From the NCBI RefSeq assembly GCF_000744655.1, contig NZ_JQMJ01000003.1, forward strand, positions 62,001 through 126,000: 64,000 nt of DNA. Reading direction: 5' to 3'. Below are positions 34,986 through 43,883 of this stretch, piece after piece (position 1 is the first letter of the stretch; each line of letters begins with the position of its first letter). The position numbers were made by a program, and so were the translations under genes. Source of the DNA: Streptacidiphilus rugosus AM-16. Its GTDB lineage: Bacteria > Actinomycetota > Actinomycetes > Streptomycetales > Streptomycetaceae. Below the pieces are notes generated by a model that had not been told where the DNA came from, searched no databases, and saw only the letters and a program-made list of their open reading frames with translations.

Positions 34986-35726
34986 GTGAACGCCGTCCGA
35001 CGAACCCTGCACAGCCTGCTCGGGAAGCCTGTAAGCTCCCAGGACCGCACCGGAGTTGACCGCCTCCCTGCCCCTGGCGGAGCAAGCGAGTGCGTACGGG
35101 GCCCCTACGGGGCCCCGTACGCGGACGTCCCCGCCCAGGAGGGCGTGGACGGGCCGGTGCTGCCGAGGGCGGCAGCACCGGAGCTTCACCGCGAGGGCGC
35201 GGCGAAGCAGGAGAAGCCCACCGACACGCCGTCCGAGCCCGCCGCCGACGCCGCCGACGTGCTGACGCCCCCCGTTGCCAGCCCTTCCGCGAGCGCCGCC
35301 CGCCGCGCACAGCGCGCCCCGAAGCGTCGCCGCCGTGACCCCGATAACCCCTTGCCGAAGAAGGTCGGCTTCCGCTGCACCGAAGCCCAGAAGGCGCGTA
35401 TCGAGCAGTTGGCCGCCGCAGCCGAACTGAACGTTGCCGCCTACCTGGAGCGCCGGGCTCTGGCCGATGACTTCGTCGGCATCACCACCCGCGACGAGCG
35501 TCTGGAGCGGGCCATCGTGGCGCTCGACGCGGCACGCGGCCAGCTGGCGCCGGTCGGCAACAACGCTAACCAGATCGCCTACCGGCTCAACGCCGGCATC
35601 GGCGTCGAACCGGGCCCTGCGGCAGCCGTCCTCGACAGGGCCCTGGCCCTGGTCGTCGAGGTCCGGGCGGCCGTCGCGGAGGTCGACTCGTCGGCCATGC
35701 GCCTGGCGAAGGCGAAGCACCGATGA
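34986..35726 (+). CDS. MobC-like relaxosome accessory protein
   Basis: 246 residues from GTG 34986, which follows GAGGA at a good distance. The C-terminal 130 residues match the MobC ribbon-helix-helix type: KKVGFRCTEAQKARIEQLAA, then LAPVGNNANQIAYRLNAG, the conserved 'GNNxNQIA' stretch of plasmid mobilisation proteins. The N-terminal half is low complexity. Its stop overlaps the relaxase start (ATGA). A later start downstream of the hairpin at 35092 cannot be ruled out. The 290 bases before it (34696-34985) contain no feature I can support. Confidence 0.8.
   Translation: MNAVRRTLHSLLGKPVSSQDRTGVDRLPAPGGASECVRGPYGAPYADVPAQEGVDGPVLPRAAAPELHREGAAKQEKPTDTPSEPAADAADVLTPPVASPSASAARRAQRAPKRRRRDPDNPLPKKVGFRCTEAQKARIEQLAAAAELNVAAYLERRALADDFVGITTRDERLERAIVALDAARGQLAPVGNNANQIAYRLNAGIGVEPGPAAAVLDRALALVVEVRAAVAEVDSSAMRLAKAKHR
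35092..35122. other. 14-bp hairpin before the MobC domain, candidate oriT element
   Basis: GCGTACGGGGCCCC (35092-35105), TAC, then its perfect complement (35109-35122). It lies about 240 bases before the conserved MobC part, next to the relaxase gene, where transfer origins often lie. Nothing proves nicking here; it could equally regulate mobC. Confidence 0.35.
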
Positions 35727-37483
35727 TCAGCAAGCCCATACGCGGGTCCAAGACGCACGGCGCGCTCAAGTACCTCTTCGGTCCAGGCAAGGCCAACGAG
35801 CACACCGATGCGCATATCGTCGCTTCCTGGGGCGGCTTCGCGCCCGATCCCGGCCGCGACCCGGGCGACCCCGATGCCATCCTCGTCCAGCTGCGCGACG
35901 CGCTCGACCTGCACGTGGTCCGCTACGGCAAGCCGGTCACCCAGCACGTCTACCACCGGCCCGTGCGGGCGGACCCGACCGACCGCATCCTCAGCGACGA
36001 GGAGTGGGGCACCATCGCCCGCCGGATCGTGGCCGCCTCCGGGATCGCACCGGACGGCGACCGGAACGGCTGCCGCTGGATCGCCGTGCGCCACGCCGAC
36101 GACCACATCCACATCCTCGCGACCGTTGTGCGGGCGGACCTCACGCAGGCCCGCCTGCGCGGTGACCAGTACCGCGTCGAGACCGAACTCACGAAGATCG
36201 AACGCGAGTACGGGCTCAAGAACCTCTCCGACACCCGCACCCGCGAATACCGGGACGCGATCCCCAAGCGCGCCAAGGGCGCGGAGTTGCACAAGGCCCA
36301 GCGCCTCGGCCGGGAAGGCACCGACCGCGACCGGCTGCGAACCGCCGTACGCCAGGCCCTGGCCGGGGCCGCGGACGAGGAGGAGTTCACTGCCCGGCTC
36401 GCTGCCAAGGGTGTGCTCCTTGCCGTGCGCCGCGCGCCGTCCGGCGACGTGACCGGCTACAAGTTCGCCCTCCCCACCGGCGACGAGAGCGCGCCGATCT
36501 GGTTCTCCGGCAGCAAGCTCGCCTCCGACCTCACCCAGCCGAAGATCCAGGCCCGCTTCGCGCTCGGCGTCGACGAACCCGCCTTCCCCACGCCCGACCC
36601 CCGCACCTGGCCCGCTGACGGCCGCCACCGGGCCAGCACCACCATCGAACGCGCCTACCCGGCCTTCGAGGACGACCAGGACGCCGCCCGCGCGGAGGCA
36701 GTAATCCGAGGCGGCCTCGAAGTCCTCGACACGCTCGCCGCCACCAGCCCAACCCTCAGCAGGAAGGAACTCCACCAGGCAGCACGGGCCCTGGAGTACA
36801 CCCGCACCGCCCACACCCGCGCCGCCGGTGCCGACCTGCGCGCGATGCGCTCCGCCGCCCGCGAACTCCTCTACGCCGGACCCGCCACCGGCCGGGGCGA
36901 GGACGGCACGGCTGCCGCCACGGCCCTGACCAGCCTCGTCCTGCTCGCCATCATGATCGCCAAGTGGCACGCCGCCCAAGGCCACCGCCACCAGGCCGAC
37001 GCCGCCCGCACGGCGGCCGACCACCTTCGCGCCGCCTACACCCGGCACGCGGCCAAGCCGATCGCCCACCTCACCCTCGAAGGCCGACTCCTCCCAAAGC
37101 CCGACCACGACCGGCAGGCCGACGCCGTCCGCCGCACCCTGCCCGCCGACCAGGCCACCCGCCTCCTCGCCGAGGAGAACTGGGCAGCCCTCGCCGCCAC
37201 CCTCGCCCAGGCCGAAGCCGCCGGCCACAACCCGGCCACCCTGCTCACCAACGCCGCCGGGCGCCGCGAACTCGCCACCGCCGACTCACCCGCCGCCGTC
37301 CTCACCTGGCGCATCCGCCGCGACGCCAACCTCCCCGCCCCCGCACCGGCCGCCACCCCCGACGAACTGCGCACCAGGGCAGCCCGCGCCCGCACGACCA
37401 ACCGCACCAACGGCACACCGGCTACCACGGCCATCACACCGCCGACGCCGGTCGCACCCGACCAGGTGCGCCGAACGCGCTGA
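35723..37483 (+). CDS. Relaxase/mobilisation nuclease (MobA/VirD2-like)
   Basis: 586 residues. The first ~130 residues form the relaxase domain: KTHGALKYLFGPGKANEHTD, the HVYHRP segment and the metal-binding histidine triad in AVRHADDHIHILATVV (HADDHIHI, about residues 127-134). No motif I Tyr is obvious near the N-terminus apart from Tyr17, so the nicking residue should be checked. The rest is helical Ala/Arg-rich and includes a LLLAIMI-like hydrophobic stretch near residue 405. With MobC it makes the element mobilisable, but no DNA pump (TraB/FtsK) gene is visible. Confidence 0.85.
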   Translation: MISKPIRGSKTHGALKYLFGPGKANEHTDAHIVASWGGFAPDPGRDPGDPDAILVQLRDALDLHVVRYGKPVTQHVYHRPVRADPTDRILSDEEWGTIARRIVAASGIAPDGDRNGCRWIAVRHADDHIHILATVVRADLTQARLRGDQYRVETELTKIEREYGLKNLSDTRTREYRDAIPKRAKGAELHKAQRLGREGTDRDRLRTAVRQALAGAADEEEFTARLAAKGVLLAVRRAPSGDVTGYKFALPTGDESAPIWFSGSKLASDLTQPKIQARFALGVDEPAFPTPDPRTWPADGRHRASTTIERAYPAFEDDQDAARAEAVIRGGLEVLDTLAATSPTLSRKELHQAARALEYTRTAHTRAAGADLRAMRSAARELLYAGPATGRGEDGTAAATALTSLVLLAIMIAKWHAAQGHRHQADAARTAADHLRAAYTRHAAKPIAHLTLEGRLLPKPDHDRQADAVRRTLPADQATRLLAEENWAALAATLAQAEAAGHNPATLLTNAAGRRELATADSPAAVLTWRIRRDANLPAPAPAATPDELRTRAARARTTNRTNGTPATTAITPPTPVAPDQVRRTR

Positions 37484-37754
37484 CCACCCAGGTGGGCGGG
37501 TACGGAGCCTCCGCACCCGCCCACCACCCCCCCCAATCCCGCCCAGCACGGACGTCACCCGCCAGCCGCTGGCGAAAGCAGGACCAGCCAACGAAGCGGA
37601 CCGCCGCGAGGAATCCGGCGTGGCCGGAGCGCCACAACTGACCTGTAGCAAGGTGACGGTGTCGATTCGATGTCCTTCTCGCTGGGAGGGATCCATTCCG
37701 ACAGCGCACGTCGTATGGTCCCTTGCTGCCCCGCTGCCAACCCGAAGGGACCGC

Positions 37755-38087
37755 ATGACCGACTACGACCACGACTTCTACAACCCCACCCCCGAACCCG
37801 CGCGTGCCGTCATCCGCGCCGTCCCGCACCCCGCCGAGCTCAACCCGCGCGGCTTCAGCATCACCTGCACCGGCTGCGGCGCCCGCCGCGACTGGCTCCT
37901 CCTCGCCGTCCACGACCAGATCTTCGTCCGCTGCCGCTGCGCCCACGAATGGCGCGAGCCCGACCTCACCCGCGCCGACTTCGACGAGCACTACACCGAA
38001 CCCGAGCACGAGTGGGACGACTTCGACACCGCCATGAGAGCCCTCGCCTTCGACGGGATGATGGCCGGAGCGATCTGGAACGAGTAG
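37755..38087 (+). CDS. Small zinc-ribbon-like protein, unknown function
   Basis: 110 residues, acidic. CTGCGARRDWLLL and VRCRCAHEWREP form a CxxC...CxC pattern consistent with one zinc site. ATG 37755 follows GAAGGGA. No recognised family; such proteins commonly end streptomycete integrative elements. The 271-base gap before it (37484-37754) has no other coding feature I can support. Confidence 0.6.
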   Translation: MTDYDHDFYNPTPEPARAVIRAVPHPAELNPRGFSITCTGCGARRDWLLLAVHDQIFVRCRCAHEWREPDLTRADFDEHYTEPEHEWDDFDTAMRALAFDGMMAGAIWNE

Positions 38088-38154
38088 GCCGAACTGGTGC
38101 GGGGACGCCACCGAACCGGTGGCGCCCCCGCGGCGAGCATGTCCGGCGGCGAGA

Positions 38155-38565
38155 TCAACCGAGGGACGCGCCGTCCAGGTATGCCTGCACGGGCTCGAAG
38201 ATCCCGTAGGGCACGTACGCGGGGATCTCAGCAGGAGAGACCCAGGCAAGCTCGGCTACTTCGTCGGGAGCCGCTACCTGCGCCTCCCCGGTCTGGGCCG
38301 CGCAGGCTACGTAGAACAGCCGCCGCCCGGTCTTCGGGTGGATACGGTCGCCCAGGAGCCTGACGGCTACCACGCTCAGGCCCGTTTCCTCCCGGGTCTC
38401 ACGGACGGCGGCCTGCAACGGCGTCTCCCCGGCCTCGATCTTGCCGGCCGGGAACTGCCAGGACAGCTCCCCCTCGCTGACCAGGCGCCGCACCATCAGC
38501 ACGCGGCCCTTGTGAACCACGATCGCAGCGGCGATACCGGGCACCCTGTCGGACGTCTGCGTCAC
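38155..38565 (-). CDS. NUDIX hydrolase
   Basis: 136 residues. The Nudix box GKIEAGETPLQAAVRETREE followed by TGL (GX5EX7REUXEEXGU, about residues 41-63) is complete. It should hydrolyse a nucleoside-diphosphate-linked compound; the substrate is not predictable. It is the most distal gene on the minus strand after the biosynthetic operon, separated by 53 bases from the Sua5-like gene, and may be part of it. Confidence 0.9.
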   Translation of the reverse strand: MTQTSDRVPGIAAAIVVHKGRVLMVRRLVSEGELSWQFPAGKIEAGETPLQAAVRETREETGLSVVAVRLLGDRIHPKTGRRLFYVACAAQTGEAQVAAPDEVAELAWVSPAEIPAYVPYGIFEPVQAYLDGASLG

Positions 38566-38618
38566 GCCTACTCCTTCCGCGAGAGGTGGCGCCGAGATCG
38601 GAGCATCGGTGGCTCCTT

Positions 38619-39272
38619 TCAGGAAAGGATCTCGCGTCCGAGTACCGCTTCGACCGCGCGTTCGTGAACGAGCCCGGCCCGGACGAGGCGTGCGTCAGCG
38701 GTCGAGCAGTCGATGATCGTCAGGTGGTTGGCGGCCGGGCAGACACCGCCGTCCAGGATCACGGTCGCCTTGACGCCCGTGAGGCTCAGGAAGTCGGCGA
38801 CCTCCTCGGGCGAGATCGCTGGCCCGCGCGCGTCGATGCCCGCATCCCCGGAGATGTTGACAGTGGTCGCGGCGATGGGCGTGCGGGTCAGCGAGGCCAG
38901 CATCCCGAGTGGGCCCGGGGAGTTGGTGACGAGGGCCGGAGTACCGACGGCAGAGTGCCGAGCGCCCTCGTCGGCGTCACGCCACGGCAGGAGGAGGGCC
39001 AGATCGCCCGGCCAGAATGCCTCCGCCAGCCTGCGGGCCTCGTCGGAGATCACGAAGCGTTGTTCGCAGTCCGCCAGGGACGGGGTGACGAGGACGAGGG
39101 ACTTGGCGGCGGGCCGCCGCTTGCCTTCGAAGATGCTCCGGCAGGCGGGCGCGTTGGTGGCGTCGGCACAGATCATGTACCACCGCGAGGTGGGGACGAT
39201 GACCAGCTCGCCGGCTTCGAGGGCGCTGGCGGCTCGGTCGAGCTGGTCGGTTGGGATCTGCTGCATGAACAC
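38619..39272 (-). CDS. Sua5/YciO/YrdC-family protein
   Basis: 217 residues. The family core is visible: GELVIVPTSRWYMICADATN, FEGKRRPAAKSLVLV (the KxRP...K-L motif binding ATP/threonine), FWPGDLALLLP and TPIAATTVNISG. Housekeeping members make threonylcarbamoyl-adenylate for tRNA t6A. Divergent copies in biosynthetic clusters do other adenylation or carbamoyl chemistry. YMICADATN replaces the usual YGLxxDA pattern, so this is a divergent paralogue rather than the essential gene. Confidence 0.8.
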   Translation of the reverse strand: MFMQQIPTDQLDRAASALEAGELVIVPTSRWYMICADATNAPACRSIFEGKRRPAAKSLVLVTPSLADCEQRFVISDEARRLAEAFWPGDLALLLPWRDADEGARHSAVGTPALVTNSPGPLGMLASLTRTPIAATTVNISGDAGIDARGPAISPEEVADFLSLTGVKATVILDGGVCPAANHLTIIDCSTADARLVRAGLVHERAVEAVLGREILS

Positions 39273-39362
39273 TCCGCTTTCAAGATCGGCGAGTTGGATC
39301 AGGTCTGGCTCGGCAGTAGTGCTTCCAGCGGCTGTCGTGCACGGGGGCGCTGCGGGAGGTTC

Positions 39363-40127
39363 CTACGAGGACGCCGCGGCCTGGTGCAGCCCGGCGAGAC
39401 CCGGGTAGTCCAGCCATGGGTCCCGCAGTGACTGGAGTCGGTGTTCGGCATGGGCGACGTGCGACACGCGGTAGTACGCCATGATCCGGGGTTCGCGGCT
39501 GAGGTTGCGGCCCACAGCGTGCGGCACGAGGTGGTGCATGAGCAGGACGTCTCCGGGTGCCCCGAGGAACGGTGTGCCGGTCCGGGCGTCGACGTCCGGG
39601 GGGACCTGGTCGGTGATGCCGAGGGACCACTGGTCGCGGAACCACTCGGACATGGTCAGGTGTCCGCCGGACTGGTAGCGCAACGCTCCGCCGGTCGGGT
39701 CCGTGATGTCGGAGAGCACTACGCCGACGAGGAGCGAGAAGGTCCGCAGTTCGTCGGGATCGAGGTGGGGGCAGGCGACGCCGTCGACGTGCATCGCCTT
39801 CTCGGGTTGCGACTCGGGGAGCTGCGACTCGGGGATGCGGACCTGGATCTGCGTGGTTGAGACGGGCAGGAAGTCTCCGAGCAGCGCACCGGCGAGAGCG
39901 GCTGCCCCGGAGCTGGAGAAGAGGCCCAGCAGATCGGGGTGGCCGCCGAGTTCAGGGGCGAAGGTGCGCTGGGTGTAGGAGTGGATGAGGGCAGGGTCCA
40001 TCGACTCTCGGAGCCAGTCGTCGACGAGCGCACGAGCGCGAGCGACGAGATCGGAGCCAACGGCGCCGCGCTTGATGAGCAGGCCGTCACGTATGAAGGC
40101 GCTCTTCTCAGCAGGGGTGAGGGCCAT
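39363..40127 (-). CDS. Phytanoyl-CoA dioxygenase (PhyH)-like Fe(II)/2OG oxygenase
   Basis: 254 residues. H-x-D in MHVDGVACPHLD (about residues 112-114) and the distal His in LMHHLVPHAVGRN, with Arg a few residues later (2-oxoglutarate ligand), are those of PhyH oxygenases. These hydroxylate or halogenate small molecules and free or peptide-bound amino acids, including proline and ectoine. Its start lies inside the 3' end of the creatininase gene (20-base overlap), so it is co-expressed with the operon. Confidence 0.88.
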   Translation of the reverse strand: MALTPAEKSAFIRDGLLIKRGAVGSDLVARARALVDDWLRESMDPALIHSYTQRTFAPELGGHPDLLGLFSSSGAAALAGALLGDFLPVSTTQIQVRIPESQLPESQPEKAMHVDGVACPHLDPDELRTFSLLVGVVLSDITDPTGGALRYQSGGHLTMSEWFRDQWSLGITDQVPPDVDARTGTPFLGAPGDVLLMHHLVPHAVGRNLSREPRIMAYYRVSHVAHAEHRLQSLRDPWLDYPGLAGLHQAAASS

Positions 40128-40944
40128 GGGAACTCCTGACGAAGGCGGGCCGCTGCGGGCGGTGAGGGAGAAGCTGGGTGAGGACTCCGGCAGCCGAGTC
40201 CAGGGCGCTCTCGACGATCGCGTGGCCGACGTCGGGGGATGCTGCTCGCGGGTCGCCGCCGATCACCCCGCAGGCCGCGATGGCGCTGTCACCGGAGTTC
40301 CACGGCCACGTCGCCCCACGGTCGAGCACCCGACGGTCGATCTCCCTGCGCCGCCCTCCGTCGGCACTGAAGTCCACGGGGAAACGGTCGAGACGGACGT
40401 CCTCGGGAGCGAGGGCGAGCATGAGCGAGGTCTCGCGGTGGCCGGCGTGGATCTCCGGCAGCTCGCCCTCGTTTCGGAAGGCCGACAGCGAACTCGGGTG
40501 GATCACACAGGCGGCGAGCGCGTACCGGTCCTGCAACTCGTAGAGTGCGGCCTCCAGGACGCCGCGGTTGCCGCCGTGGCCGTTGACGATCAGGAGGGTC
40601 CGGGCAGGGGTGGATCGGACGTAGCCGCCGACCACCGCATCGAGCAGCGACATGAAGCTCGCCACCCGGAGCGAGACCGTCCCGGGCGACCAGATGTGTT
40701 CCAGCGACAGGCCGTACGGGATCGCCGGCAGCGCCCACAGGTCGTGGTGGTCGCCGTAGCGCTCGACCAGCCGAGTGGTGAACTGCTCCGCGATGACCGT
40801 GTCCGTGTTCAACGGCAGGTGGGGGCCGTGCTGTTCGACGGAGCCGATCGGCAGGCACAGCACAGATCCGGCACCGAGCTCGGCAGCGACGTCCGGGGCG
40901 GCAAGCCGACCGTACTGCCGAGCCGTCGCTGCGGCTGGCGTCAC
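40108..40944 (-). CDS. Creatininase-family amidohydrolase
   Basis: 278 residues. Metal-binding motifs: GSVEQHGPHLPLNTDT (about residues 34-49), NGHGGNRG (about 121-128) and EIHAGHRETSLMLA (Glu ligand). This family includes creatininase, the FAPy deformylase of riboflavin/F420 synthesis and MftE, the peptidase of the mycofactocin RiPP pathway. The neighbouring radical SAM gene and mini-protein make an MftE-like peptide role attractive but unproven. The GTG start at 40944 overlaps the methyltransferase stop (GTGA). Confidence 0.85.
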   Translation of the reverse strand: MTPAAATARQYGRLAAPDVAAELGAGSVLCLPIGSVEQHGPHLPLNTDTVIAEQFTTRLVERYGDHHDLWALPAIPYGLSLEHIWSPGTVSLRVASFMSLLDAVVGGYVRSTPARTLLIVNGHGGNRGVLEAALYELQDRYALAACVIHPSSLSAFRNEGELPEIHAGHRETSLMLALAPEDVRLDRFPVDFSADGGRRREIDRRVLDRGATWPWNSGDSAIAACGVIGGDPRAASPDVGHAIVESALDSAAGVLTQLLPHRPQRPAFVRSSHGPHPC

Positions 40945-41732
40945 GTCTTGCTCCGGCGGCCGATCCGGATGAGGAACTCGTTGTCCTCGAGGAACGTGTC
41001 GTCGCTGCTGTGCTCGGCGAGGGCGGCCCGGACGGCGGTCTCGAACTCGGCGAGTCGATCGCCGAAGAGGTGGGGTGCGGCGAAGCTGGTCGAGTAGAGA
41101 TAGCCGAGGATGCCCTCGGTGGTCCAGGTGCGCTGGACCGGCACCCGGACCTCTTCGACCTGGTTGAACGGGGATTCCTCCATGATTTCGCTGTAGGGCC
41201 GGTTGTGGTGCTTGAAGGTGCTGCTGCCGGCCCGGCGCTCCTCTCCGAGGAACTCCTGGACGACCGCACGCACGGACTGCTTCCAGGGGCTGTCCGCGGC
41301 CCAGAAGCTGTTGTCCCCGAAGATCGCGACCGCGCCGTCCGGCGCGACCTGGTCGTCGAGGAGTGAGAGGACGGTGGCCTGGTCGAGCCAGTGGAAGGCC
41401 CGGCAGATCGTGACGAGGTCGGCGAGCCAGCCCGTCGGAGGCGTGAAGTCCTCGGCCGTGGACTCGACGAATGCCAGGGCGGTCCCGTCCGGCAGCGCGG
41501 GGCGGAGAGCCGACTCCGCCGCCGCGAGCATCTCGGCGTCGTTGTCGATCGCGATGATGTCGTCGAACCGGTCCAGCAGGGCCTCGGCAACCAGGCCGGT
41601 GCCGGTGCCGACGTCCAGGAGCCGGCGAGGGCTGCTCTTCGGTGCGGCCTGGTCCAGGACAGCGGCGACCTCCTCCGGGATACCCGGGCGGTACTGGCGG
41701 TAGTAGCCGACGGTGCCGGTGAACAAGCTCAT
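40941..41732 (-). CDS. Class I SAM-dependent methyltransferase
   Basis: 263 residues. SAM-binding motif I LLDVGTGTGLVAEAL (about residues 39-53), acidic motif II IIAIDNDAEML, then TAEDFTPPTGW and the post-motif DLVTICRAFHWLD ('HW' of the methyltransferase 11/UbiE-like group). Probably O- or N-methylation of a small molecule. It overlaps neighbours by 4 bases on both sides (ATGA with the HAD gene, GTGA with creatininase). Confidence 0.85.
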   Translation of the reverse strand: MSLFTGTVGYYRQYRPGIPEEVAAVLDQAAPKSSPRRLLDVGTGTGLVAEALLDRFDDIIAIDNDAEMLAAAESALRPALPDGTALAFVESTAEDFTPPTGWLADLVTICRAFHWLDQATVLSLLDDQVAPDGAVAIFGDNSFWAADSPWKQSVRAVVQEFLGEERRAGSSTFKHHNRPYSEIMEESPFNQVEEVRVPVQRTWTTEGILGYLYSTSFAAPHLFGDRLAEFETAVRAALAEHSSDDTFLEDNEFLIRIGRRSKT

Positions 41733-42391
41733 GGAAGCCTCCGTGCGAGTAGATGACGTACGTGCTGCACAGCATCAGCGAGATCGTTGGCCACCAGCAC
41801 GCCATGTCCAACGAGTGACGTTTCGTCAGGAACCGTACGCCCGTGGGACACCCACACGGCGCGCAGTCCTGCGTCCGTGGCTCCTCGAATGTCGCACTCC
41901 CAGTCGTCGCCGACGTGGATGATCTGCGAGGGCGACACCTGGTGCGAGTCGGCGACCGCCCAGAAGGCCCGGCGGTCCGGCTTGGCGTAGCCGGTACGGC
42001 ACGAGGGGAAGTGGCCACTGACCCAAGGGGACAGGAGCTTGAGGAGTCGCTCGGGGTCGGCCTCCGTGCATGTGACGTTCGACAGGGTCACGACGGTCGC
42101 CTCCCGGCTGAGTTCCTGCAGCGCATCGACCGTCCCCGGGAACAGCACGAGCGGCGTCACCGGAAGGTCTCGGGGGAAGGCCGAGGGCTCGATGCTCAGG
42201 GCACGGCACACCCGGTCGACCACCGCATCGGTGATCTCGGGCGCGGTGTGCAGGACGTCGCGCATGATGCGTCGGGCTTGCTTCGGGCCGAGCGGCGAGG
42301 CGGCGGCCAGGTGGGCGGCGAGACCTGGTCCCTGCGCGTTCCCCAGCGTGCCTCCGATGTCGAGGCTGATCAGCGATCGGACGGGCTCCAT
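41729..42391 (-). CDS. HAD-superfamily phosphatase
   Basis: 220 residues. Motif I SLDIGGTLGNA (nucleophile Asp, but GGT in place of the usual DGT), motif II VVTLSNVT, motif III Lys in YAKPDRRAF and motif IV HVGDDWECDIRGA. The second Asp of the DxD motif is replaced by Gly (DIGGT), so acid/base catalysis may differ; check the enzyme before calling it an ordinary phosphatase. ATG 42391; it overlaps the upstream unknown gene by 22 bases. Confidence 0.82.
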   Translation of the reverse strand: MEPVRSLISLDIGGTLGNAQGPGLAAHLAAASPLGPKQARRIMRDVLHTAPEITDAVVDRVCRALSIEPSAFPRDLPVTPLVLFPGTVDALQELSREATVVTLSNVTCTEADPERLLKLLSPWVSGHFPSCRTGYAKPDRRAFWAVADSHQVSPSQIIHVGDDWECDIRGATDAGLRAVWVSHGRTVPDETSLVGHGVLVANDLADAVQHVRHLLARRLP

Positions 42392-42831
42392 CGGGCGGTC
42401 TCCATTCCGGTGACGGGCAAGGCGGAGACGATCGCCTCGATACGCGCCGTACGGATCGACTCCGTTGTGGCCTCTCCGAGGAAGGTGAGCGCATACCGCG
42501 TCTCTGCCTGATCGAGCGCGTCCAGGTCGCGTCCGTGCCTCTGGGCCGCCTCCGCAAGGTCCGTCGGGATGGTGCGCGGACGCAGCCCGTGCGGCAGGTG
42601 AAGCATGCCCGACCAGACGGGCGCTGGCACCGGCACCCGATGCATCGGCCGCAGGACGGTGACGTCGTCGAGGCTGATGATGCGCACTGGCGCGCGCCCA
42701 TCGCCGAGGTCGAGTTCGCCGGACAGGAAGGTGTCGTGGCCATCGAGGCGGTGGTCGAGCACGAGGAGGGGGCCCTGTTCGTCGTGCCGGGTTGTGCCAC
42801 GGACGGGAAGGCTCTCGCTGCTCCGGGTCAT
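42370..42831 (-). CDS. Unknown protein of the biosynthetic operon
   Basis: 153 residues, start MTRSSESLPVRGTTRHDEQG. A beta-rich first half (PLLVLDHRLDGHDTFLSGEL, VRIISLDDVTVLRPMHRVP) and a helical C-terminus (RYALTFLGEATTESIRTARI). No catalytic motif I recognise. It is coupled by overlaps to the enolase-family gene (4 bases) and the HAD gene, so it belongs to the operon. The long upstream reading frame is a shadow of the enolase gene. Confidence 0.6.
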   Translation of the reverse strand: MTRSSESLPVRGTTRHDEQGPLLVLDHRLDGHDTFLSGELDLGDGRAPVRIISLDDVTVLRPMHRVPVPAPVWSGMLHLPHGLRPRTIPTDLAEAAQRHGRDLDALDQAETRYALTFLGEATTESIRTARIEAIVSALPVTGMETARWSPSDR

Positions 42832-43883
42832 TGGGGTCTCCGTGGTTGGGTGCCGAGGCCGGGGGTTCGGGGCGAGGGGAGATGGCCGTGCTCGGGTGTC
42901 CAGGGTTCGGCGTAGAGGGTCTGGCGGCGGGGCTCCCACTGACGGCGGTACTCGACGGCAGGTACGGCGTCGGGGAAGGCCGCCGCCAGGTGGATCCCCG
43001 GCACCATCGAACGGCCGTGGGGGTAGACGGGGATGCCGACCTTGCGAGCCGCCGCAACGATCTCGACAGCTCGGGTGAGCCCGCCACACCCGACGACGTC
43101 GATGGTGAGCGCCTTCGGCCTCACCTGGTCGAACAGCATGGGCAGGTCCTCGTCCGGCCGCAGTCGCTCCCCTACGGCCACGGGCAGGCCGGCATTGGCA
43201 AGGCGGTGGTAGATCCGCAGGTAGTGCTCCGGCAAGGGGTCTTCCAGCCAGGTGAGTGCCGGATTGTCGAATCGCTTCGCGAACGCAGCGGCGAGCTCGG
43301 GACTCCACGTTCCGACCGCGTCGACGGCGAAGCCGTTGCCGAGGATCTCGGCTGCCCGGTCCACGGACTGGAGAAGGTGACTCGCTTCGGTGGCGGTGGT
43401 GGAATCCGGTCGTCGCCGGAGACCCCACTTGGTGAAGGCCCAGCCCTCGTCGGCGACTTGGGTCAGGGCACCCGGCGCGGGAGGGCCGCTGAGATCAAGG
43501 CGGAGCCACGAGGCGTACGCCGGTACGGACGTGCGGCTCGCTGCCGGGGCCAACAGGTCGGCCACTGGCTGATCGGCCAGACGTCCGTGGAGATCCCACA
43601 GAGCACAGTCCACTGCTCCGACGGCCCACTCGGCCACGCTGCCGACCAGTCCGCCGGCCGCGACCTGCAGTCGTGCTCGGTGGCCGTCGTGGTCGGTCAC
43701 GAGGTGACCGATCGCAGCGTGGGACAGCACGTCGACAGCGCGGCCGACGGGCTCGCTGACTGGGCCGTACCAACCTGTCTGACCACCGCCGTGCACGGTG
43801 ACGAAGACGGTGTCGTCCCCGGCAGCGGCGCCTGCTCCGACCAGCATAGTTTCGACCTTGTCGATAGTGACGTCCATCAGCAC
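42828..43883 (-). CDS. Enolase-superfamily enzyme (mandelate racemase/muconate lactonising type)
   Basis: 351 residues. Capping domain, then barrel with metal ligands Asp in FAVDAVGTW (about 187), Glu in TWLEDPLPE (about 213) and Glu in VAVGERLRPDE (about 236), and a C-terminal His in PVYPHGRSM (about 288). The Lys of the K-x-K pair appears only as FTKWGLRR. This points to a dehydratase or epimerase on an acid substrate; family members include dipeptide epimerases and sugar-acid dehydratases. The start (ATG 43883) overlaps the end of the phosphoketolase-like gene by 7 bases. Confidence 0.85.
   Translation of the reverse strand: MLMDVTIDKVETMLVGAGAAAGDDTVFVTVHGGGQTGWYGPVSEPVGRAVDVLSHAAIGHLVTDHDGHRARLQVAAGGLVGSVAEWAVGAVDCALWDLHGRLADQPVADLLAPAASRTSVPAYASWLRLDLSGPPAPGALTQVADEGWAFTKWGLRRRPDSTTATEASHLLQSVDRAAEILGNGFAVDAVGTWSPELAAAFAKRFDNPALTWLEDPLPEHYLRIYHRLANAGLPVAVGERLRPDEDLPMLFDQVRPKALTIDVVGCGGLTRAVEIVAAARKVGIPVYPHGRSMVPGIHLAAAFPDAVPAVEYRRQWEPRRQTLYAEPWTPEHGHLPSPRTPGLGTQPRRPQ

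Noticed and set aside
40945..42018. Upstream extension of the creatininase reading frame
   Set aside because: It overlaps the methyltransferase and HAD genes; the GTG at 40944 gives the proper coupled start.
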